Shown piece by piece: positions 59,231-64,000 of a stretch of DNA of 64,000 nt (position 1 is its first letter; every line of letters starts with the position of its first letter). Where the stretch lies: the NCBI RefSeq assembly GCF_000710345.2, contig NZ_JHEL01000010.1, forward strand, positions 1-64,000, in the 5' to 3' direction. This DNA comes from Curtobacterium sp. S6 (lineage in GTDB: Bacteria > Actinomycetota > Actinomycetes > Actinomycetales > Micrococcaceae). The position numbers were made by a program, and so were the translations under genes. A model generated the notes under the pieces. It ran no database searches and was not told the origin of the DNA. It saw only the letters and a list, made by a program, of their open reading frames with translations.

Positions 59231-60382
59231 ATGTCACCACTGATAGGTCACTGGTATCGAGGTGGAACCTCGAAATGCTGGCTCTTTACAGCAGACCAGC
59301 TCCCGGGGACACGCGAGCAGATCGGCAGTGTTCTCGCCGAGGCCTTCGGCGCCTCGGACGAACGCCAGCTTGAAGGCATCGGTGGAGGCACCTCGACGAC
59401 GTCGAAAGCCGCGGTTGTCGAGACGTCAGGAACGCCGGGTATTGACGTCAACTACCTGTTCGCCCAAGTGGGAATAGGCGATGGGCAGGTGGAGTTCGCG
59501 TCCAATTGCGGCAACTGCGCCTCGGCCGTCGCCCTCTTTGCCCTCCAACAGGGCATGGTCACCCCCGACGGGGACATGACGGCGGTTCGGCTCTATAGCC
59601 ACAACACCGGCACGGTCATTCGGGCCGTGGTCGCCACGCCACAGGGACAAGTCCCCACCTCCGGAGATGCCCTGATCCCAGGCGTCTCCCTGCCCGGAGT
59701 TGGGGTCGACGTCCTCTTTGAAGACGTCGACGGAACCTCGACCGGCAACGTGCTTCCTACCGGGAAGAGCGTTGAACCGTTTGAGCTGAACGGCGACGCA
59801 CACGAGGCAACATGCATCGACGCGGGTGCACCGAGCTGTTTCGTCTCGGCGACGGGTGCGCTAGCACGAGTTGCCTTCGATAGCTCCGTGTTCCCCGCTG
59901 AACTTGTTGATCAGCTCGTCGATGTGCGGGAACAAGCATCGCACCGCATGGCACTGACACCTCCGGGTACCGCTCCAAGCCCGGCCGTCCCGAAGACTGG
60001 CCTCTTAGGGGAGCCCACCGACTACCGAACGATTTCGGGACAATTGGTGACTGCCGCAGAATACGACGTACGGGTCACGATGCTGTCCATGTACGCACCG
60101 CATCCTGCCATAGGGATCACCTCAGCGGTGGCCCTGGCGCGCAGTGCCGCAATTCAGGGAACCACGGCCCAGAAACTGTGGGATGGTACCCGCGTATCAA
60201 CCGAAGCCGGGGAGTTCTCTCTGCGGCTGGGGACTCCGTCCGGAGTGATCACGGCCGTCTACCGCGAAGGTACGGGGCAACAATCGCCCAGCGTCGGTGT
60301 TTTCCGCAGTGCACGGCATCTAGCTGATGCAAAGATCCTCCTGGATGAGAACTCATCCTTCGTGGAAGGGGCGCAAGCATGA
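59231..60382 (+). CDS. PrpF family isomerase (4-oxalomesaconate tautomerase / methylaconitate isomerase type)
   Basis: 383-residue member of the PrpF/DUF453 family with two diaminopimelate-epimerase-like domains. Marks: HWYRGGTSK (substrate carboxylate loop), GIGGGTSTTSKAAVV, and FASNCGNCASAV with Cys93 and Cys96. The family holds 2-methylaconitate isomerase (PrpF) and 4-oxalomesaconate tautomerase (GalD); no prpBCD or acnD gene is nearby, while a LigK-like aldolase is, so a GalD-like role in protocatechuate/gallate breakdown seems more likely. GGAAGGA precedes the ATG. Its TGA overlaps the ATG of the carrier gene (ATGA). Confidence 0.82.
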   Translation: MSPLIGHWYRGGTSKCWLFTADQLPGTREQIGSVLAEAFGASDERQLEGIGGGTSTTSKAAVVETSGTPGIDVNYLFAQVGIGDGQVEFASNCGNCASAVALFALQQGMVTPDGDMTAVRLYSHNTGTVIRAVVATPQGQVPTSGDALIPGVSLPGVGVDVLFEDVDGTSTGNVLPTGKSVEPFELNGDAHEATCIDAGAPSCFVSATGALARVAFDSSVFPAELVDQLVDVREQASHRMALTPPGTAPSPAVPKTGLLGEPTDYRTISGQLVTAAEYDVRVTMLSMYAPHPAIGITSAVALARSAAIQGTTAQKLWDGTRVSTEAGEFSLRLGTPSGVITAVYREGTGQQSPSVGVFRSARHLADAKILLDENSSFVEGAQA

Positions 60383-61650
60383 CCGGGGTCGACATTGTAT
60401 TAATCGCCGTCCTGATAGCAATGTTCGTCGTCGCTACCAAGTGGCCCGTCAACATCGGGCTCCTCGGGCTCGCCGGAGCTTTCATCATTGGTGAGTTCTT
60501 CCTTGGGATGGACGAGAAAGAGATCCTCAAGGAATTCCCTTCGAGTATTTTGGTGACGATTCTGGGGGTGACGTATTTCTTCTCCCTCGCGCAGAAAAAC
60601 GGAACCATCGACTATCTCGTCCACTCCATGATCAAGAGCGTGGGCGGCCGAACCGCGGTAGTGCCTTGGATATTTTTCCTGGTCGCTTCGGTTCTGACCG
60701 CGCTGGGAACATTCTCACCGGCAGCGGTAGCGCTATTGGCGCCGGCGGCCATGTCCTTTAGCGCACGGACCGGCTTCAGCCCCGTGGTGACAGGCGCCCT
60801 GGTCATCAACGGCGCCCACGCCGGCGGGTTCTCGCCCATCTCCGTCTCGGGAAATATCGTGACGAACATAGCCTCCAAGCATGGTGTTTCCGTTGACGCG
60901 ATCGGTTTATGCCTGGCCTCTTACGCCATCAACTTGATGGTTTCGATACTCACCGTCGTCGTCATGAAACTCATCGGAAGGCTCCACGCCAAGCCTGAAG
61001 GACACGTCCTTGATCCCACCACCCAGATGGGAGTAGTCGTCGGGGAACATCGACTGACGCCGAGGATCATCCTGACCCTGGCGTTGATGGTGGTCATGAT
61101 CATCGCCGCGGTGGTCTTTTCTCTTCCCATCGGGTTCGTCGGAATCGTTGTGGGTGTGATTCTTTCCTTCACGATGATGCAGAAATCGGATTCATTCGTT
61201 TCCGGGATCTCCTGGTCCACTATTCTGCTGGTCAGCGGCATGATGGTCTACGTTTCGTTGATGGTCGAATCGGGCGTTATCGATAATCTTTCGACCGCCG
61301 CCCTGGCCCTCGGCGCACCCCTGGTCGTTGGCATGCTGCTGTGCCTCATCGTGGGTTTCGGCTCAGCTTTCGCATCGTCGACCGCCTTGATCACGGCACT
61401 GATCCCCATGGCCATCCCCCTCATTCAGGAATCCTCCCTGAGCGCCACGGCGGTCCTCAGTGCCATAGCGATCTCCGCGACCATCGTGGACGTCTCGCCC
61501 CTATCGACGGACGGGGCCCTGGTCATCGCGTCGACGCAAGGCAAAGCCAAGGCGACCATCTGGCGGAACCTGGTCATTTACGCCGTCTTTGTGGTGGCCT
61601 TGGCCCCGGTCTTGTCGTGGTTCCTCCTGGTGCCCACGCACATCATCTAG
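60379..61650 (+). CDS. Dicarboxylate carrier, MatC/ion-transporter superfamily
   Basis: 423-residue membrane protein with about 11-12 segments, matching the MatC-type dicarboxylate carriers of the ion transporter superfamily: VLIAMFVVATKWPVNIGLLGLAGAF, GALVINGAHAGGFSPISVSGN (first re-entrant loop), and STALITALIPMAIPLI with VDVSPLSTDGALVIAS (second). Probably imports a di- or tricarboxylate used by the PrpF-like enzyme, with which it is translationally coupled. Exact substrate unknown. Confidence 0.82.
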   Translation: MTGVDIVLIAVLIAMFVVATKWPVNIGLLGLAGAFIIGEFFLGMDEKEILKEFPSSILVTILGVTYFFSLAQKNGTIDYLVHSMIKSVGGRTAVVPWIFFLVASVLTALGTFSPAAVALLAPAAMSFSARTGFSPVVTGALVINGAHAGGFSPISVSGNIVTNIASKHGVSVDAIGLCLASYAINLMVSILTVVVMKLIGRLHAKPEGHVLDPTTQMGVVVGEHRLTPRIILTLALMVVMIIAAVVFSLPIGFVGIVVGVILSFTMMQKSDSFVSGISWSTILLVSGMMVYVSLMVESGVIDNLSTAALALGAPLVVGMLLCLIVGFGSAFASSTALITALIPMAIPLIQESSLSATAVLSAIAISATIVDVSPLSTDGALVIASTQGKAKATIWRNLVIYAVFVVALAPVLSWFLLVPTHII

Positions 61651-61840
61651 AGCCAACCGACTCGTGGTTTTATCTCCGGCAGTGTTCATCACCAGTCATC
61701 GAAAACGGATGATCCGAGCCTCTACCCGCGGGAGCAGTAAGGCAAGAAAATCGAGAGGAATAGTGCGACACTCAGCTCACGGGGTTGCCTACCCTCGCCG
61801 AGGACCTTGACCAAATACTCTTCCAAAGGTCAGCACAAGA

Positions 61841-62101
61841 TCAGTCTTCATAGTGGTAGCGGCAGGCCGCGATCTTCACGACGTCGTCACCGATCTTGTA
61901 GATGAGCCGGTGTTCGTCGCTGATCCGGCGGGACCAGTAACCAGAGAAACCGTGCTTAAGCGGCTCGGGTTTTCCGATGCCTTCGTTGCCGTTACGTTGG
62001 ATATCCCTCAGGAGGGAGTTGATTCTCTTCAGGATTCTGCGATCTTGGGTTTGCCACCAGAGATAATCCGCCCAAGCGCACTCGCTCCAGAGCAGTTTCA
62101 T
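61841..62101 (-). CDS. yoeB: YoeB/Txe family toxin
   Basis: 86-residue ribosome-dependent mRNA interferase. Catalytic residues of YoeB line up exactly by number: Glu46 (KPEPLK), Arg65 (DEHRLIYKI) and His83-Tyr84 in CRYHYED. Typical segments are WADYLWWQTQDRRILKRINSL and GYWSRRISDEHRLIYKI. ATG overlaps the antitoxin stop by four bases. A decayed copy of this locus lies at 57.9 kb. Confidence 0.93.
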   Translation of the reverse strand: MKLLWSECAWADYLWWQTQDRRILKRINSLLRDIQRNGNEGIGKPEPLKHGFSGYWSRRISDEHRLIYKIGDDVVKIAACRYHYED

Positions 62102-62349
62102 TCGAGGGCATCCCGTTGGATACCGCCGCCATGCTCCAATTGATCGATGGAGGAGAGTAACCGGCGGGCGTTCGCTGGGTTTCGGAGGAGGTAAGCGGTT
62201 TCCTTGAGCGACTCGTAGTCGTCGAGGGCCACCATCACCACCGGCTCGTGGCCCGCACGCGAGATGATGACTTCTTCGCGATCATCGACCACCGCATCCA
62301 ACGTCTCGGCATAACGAGCCCGTGATTCCGTGTACGTCATGGTTCTCAT
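62098..62349 (-). CDS. yefM: YefM/Phd family antitoxin
   Basis: 83-residue antitoxin. N-terminal DNA-binding Phd/YefM domain: TMTYTESRARYAETLDAVVDDREEVIISRAG and EPVVMVALDDYESLKETAYLL; the C-terminal tail (NPANARRLLSSIDQLEHGG) wraps the toxin. ATG 62349 has AAAGG on the minus strand 9 bases upstream; the longer frame to 62466 is discarded. It should repress its own promoter, where GTAC-containing half-sites occur. Confidence 0.92.
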   Translation of the reverse strand: MRTMTYTESRARYAETLDAVVDDREEVIISRAGHEPVVMVALDDYESLKETAYLLRNPANARRLLSSIDQLEHGGGIQRDALE

Positions 62350-62366
62350 CAGTCCACACCTTTCAT

Positions 62367-62386
62367 ACGTACAGGATATTGTACGT
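62367..62386 (-). promoter_or_regulatory. Toxin-antitoxin operator/promoter
   Basis: ACGTAC (62367-62372) and GTACGT (62381-62386) are inverted across 8 bases and overlap a minus-strand -10 TACAAT (62383-62378). YefM operators are built on TGTACA-like palindromes, so this fits autorepression. Confidence 0.55.
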
Positions 62387-62465
62387 CGCGGGGTCGCGAA
62401 CCTGTGGCCGCACCGCTTGCCCGCTTCCATCGGAGGTGCATGGGTTCCGGCCTTCCTCGGATACA

Positions 62466-63491
62466 TCAGTCGGTATAAACCTCTCTCACCGCCGCGCGCT
62501 TGATACCTTGCATCGCCTCGCGGTCGATGCGCTCCTGGTCCTTCACGTAGGGGGTCCCGTGAGTATGGAAGGTGGGAACGGTCTTCATGCCCCAGGCTTG
62601 ACCTTTACCCCGTTCCGCTTCGGACCATTCGATCACCGGCCAGTCCGGGTCAAGAATCAAACGGGCACCGGCGTTGGCCAGTTCGATGCGATTTCCGCCG
62701 GGCTCCCACACGTACAAGAAGAACGTCTGATTGATCGCGTGTTTATAGGGTCCGTATTCGATATACACCCCGTTTTCCAAAAAGATATCCGCGGCCTTGA
62801 GAATGTCCTCGCGCGTGTCCGGGGCGAACGCGAGGTGATGAAAACGGCCGCGCTCCCCGCTCCAGTCTTCGGAGTAAACGACGTCGTACGACTTCTGTTG
62901 AAACCTGAACCACCACGCGCCGTATCCGCCGTTATCGAGCCTCACCCGTTCCGATTCCCGGGCCTTGAGCACGTCCCGCCAAAACTCTCCGGCGGCATTG
63001 ACGTCGTCGGCGAGGTAATTGATGTGGTCCAGGCGCCGTGCATTGACCCCTCGCCCGGGATACGCGGCGGCCTGATTCTTCAGCGCCGGGGTGTCCTCGC
63101 CGTCTGGTTCGTAGCGCTGCGTCTCATAGTAAATGGCCATGAGGTGGCCGTCCGGGTCCTCGAATTCGTAGGCGGGCCCAACCCCAACCTCCGGTTCCCT
63201 CCATCCGTGTCCCAACCCGGTCGCCTCGATCGCGGCGACCCGTCGTTCAAGGGCCTCGGCGCTGGACGCACGGTACAGCGTCCGTCCCACGCCGTTCGTT
63301 TCAGCAGCGGTGAGTTTGATCGTGTAGTTCTCGTATTCATCCCAGCACCGAAGATATGCGGAATTCCCGATACGAGCGATTTCCCTCATCGCGAGCAAAT
63401 CCCTGAAGAACCAGAGGCTCTTGTCAAAAGCCGGGGTGTACAACTCGACGGCTCCCACGTGGGATAGGTCGAAATTCTCTGTCTCTGCCAT
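62466..63491 (-). CDS. Two-domain extradiol ring-cleavage dioxygenase (VOC family)
   Basis: 341-residue type I extradiol dioxygenase. The C-terminal domain carries the Fe/Mn ligands His156 (LDHINYLADDV), His218 or His219 (RFHHLAFAPD) and Glu270 (GGNRIELANAG), spacing close to homoprotocatechuate 2,3-dioxygenase (His155, His214, Glu267). The N-terminal domain (HVGAVELYTPAFDKSLWFF) is the non-catalytic repeat. The tail beyond 300 is polar. Substrate is some catechol; homoprotocatechuate, catechol or protocatechuate cannot be told apart. It follows the aldolase gene by 25 bases on the same strand, with a TCCTTTCGTG-region ribosome site (GAAAGGA on the minus strand). Confidence 0.85.
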   Translation of the reverse strand: MAETENFDLSHVGAVELYTPAFDKSLWFFRDLLAMREIARIGNSAYLRCWDEYENYTIKLTAAETNGVGRTLYRASSAEALERRVAAIEATGLGHGWREPEVGVGPAYEFEDPDGHLMAIYYETQRYEPDGEDTPALKNQAAAYPGRGVNARRLDHINYLADDVNAAGEFWRDVLKARESERVRLDNGGYGAWWFRFQQKSYDVVYSEDWSGERGRFHHLAFAPDTREDILKAADIFLENGVYIEYGPYKHAINQTFFLYVWEPGGNRIELANAGARLILDPDWPVIEWSEAERGKGQAWGMKTVPTFHTHGTPYVKDQERIDREAMQGIKRAAVREVYTD

Positions 63492-63516
63492 GTCGTGTCC
63501 TTTCGTGAGCGTCGAT

Positions 63517-64000
63517 TTAGTCGACGTAAGTCAGCCCGGCCTGTTCCAACGGTTGCCGCATGGAATAGAGGTCCAGCCCCAAAGTTCCCGCGCGGAATTT
63601 CTCTCGTTTGTCCCGTTCCCGGTCTTCACGCTCTTGGGCGGCCTGGGCCACCTGAGCCACACGATCCTTCGGAACCACCACGACGCCGTCGTGGTCCGCG
63701 ATCACCACATCCCCCGGATGAATCAGGGCGTTGGCGCAGACCACCGGCACGTTCACCGAGCCGAGCGTCGCCTTGATCGTCCCCTTGGAATTGATCGCCC
63801 GGGAAAAGACCGGAAAATCCATCTCCTCGAGCTGTCGGATATCCCGGCACCCGCCATCGATGACCAGTCCCCGGGCGCCCTGCGCGCGCATTGAGGTCGC
63901 AAGAAGTTCCCCAAAGAAGCCGTCTTCACATTCGGTGGTACAGCCAGCGACAACGACGTCGCCCGGCCTCACCTGCTCCGCCGCAACGTGCAGCATCCAG
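63517..64000 (-). CDS. LigK/RraA-type aldolase (cut by window edge)
   Basis: C-terminal about 160 residues of a class II aldolase of the RraA-like family, as in 4-carboxy-4-hydroxy-2-oxoadipate (CHA) aldolase/oxaloacetate decarboxylase (LigK, GalC, ProA). Marks: [56 protein letters not shown] (Arg and Asp of the active site) and [23 protein letters not shown], ending [19 protein letters not shown]. The family is about 230 residues, so the N-terminus lies beyond position 64000 and the Met at 63996 is internal. It is upstream of the dioxygenase and probably cotranscribed. Confidence 0.87.
   Translation of the reverse strand, partial: WMLHVAAEQVRPGDVVVAGCTTECEDGFFGELLATSMRAQGARGLVIDGGCRDIRQLEEMDFPVFSRAINSKGTIKATLGSVNVPVVCANALIHPGDVVIADHDGVVVVPKDRVAQVAQAAQEREDRERDKREKFRAGTLGLDLYSMRQPLEQAGLTYVD

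Noticed and set aside
1-64000. CRISPR arrays, insertion sequences, riboswitches
   Set aside because: I saw no regularly spaced direct repeats, no transposase gene and no recognisable riboswitch core on either strand.

Overview
The window is GC-rich (about two thirds G+C by eye), gene-dense DNA from an actinobacterium, most likely a member of the Micrococcaceae; I cannot fix the genus. Indicators are CarD, the senX3-regX3/phoU locus, GTP-dependent PEP carboxykinase, the actinobacterial gene families DUF2516 and DUF4916, GTG/TTG starts, and many starts placed 6-7 bases after a TANNNT box (leaderless mRNAs). At the far left, on the minus strand, is what looks like the promoter and leader of an rRNA operon whose 16S gene would lie just outside the window.

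0.4-19.7 kb is core chromosome: rlmB-cysS-carD (minus; ispD/ispF, often found between carD and cysS, are missing), a lipoprotein, senX3-regX3 divergent from phoU with a Pho-box-like repeat between them, gpmA, a DUF2516 membrane protein, a Cys/Met metabolism PLP enzyme, tmk-holB, the ACT-domain/UPF0210 pair, an AI-2E family permease, manA divergent from a phosphomannomutase, and pckG. tRNA-Arg(ACG) follows.

20.0-23.8 kb is a small accessory islet of lower GC: a HTH regulator divergent from a tightly coupled operon of ThiF/E1-like adenylyltransferase, formyltransferase-fold protein and 14-TM-type MFS exporter. A perfect 24-bp palindrome lies between them, and the islet is bracketed by imperfect copies of the 3' end of the acetoacetyl-CoA synthetase gene. 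This is the best candidate here for an undescribed system (modification and export of a small molecule or peptide).

23.9-53.4 kb returns to core-like genes: acetoacetyl-CoA synthetase, a secreted nuclease, an orphan NgoMIV-like restriction endonuclease, a ferredoxin, a DUF4232 lipoprotein, a nitroreductase, the giant helicase Lhr, an amino acid permease, a nitrilase-family amidase, a pseudouridine synthase, a GH76 protein, DUF4916, tgt, an SRPBCC protein, a FUSC/ABC-2 export pair, a large protein that looks like a helicase with eroded ATPase motifs, a membrane protein, cardiolipin synthase and a conserved hypothetical.

tRNA-Lys(TTT) at 53.6 kb starts a decayed island (to about 58 kb): an integrase relic, a low-GC lipoprotein and secreted protein encoded tail to tail, a sortase relic with an internal stop, a metabolite:H+ symporter and a relic of a YefM-YoeB locus. 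58.2-64.0 kb looks catabolic: LysR regulator, PrpF/GalD-type isomerase and a MatC/IT-superfamily dicarboxylate carrier, then an intact YefM-YoeB toxin-antitoxin pair, a two-domain extradiol dioxygenase and a LigK/RraA-type aldolase cut by the right edge. Together these suggest breakdown of an aromatic or tricarboxylic acid, with several steps not visible here.
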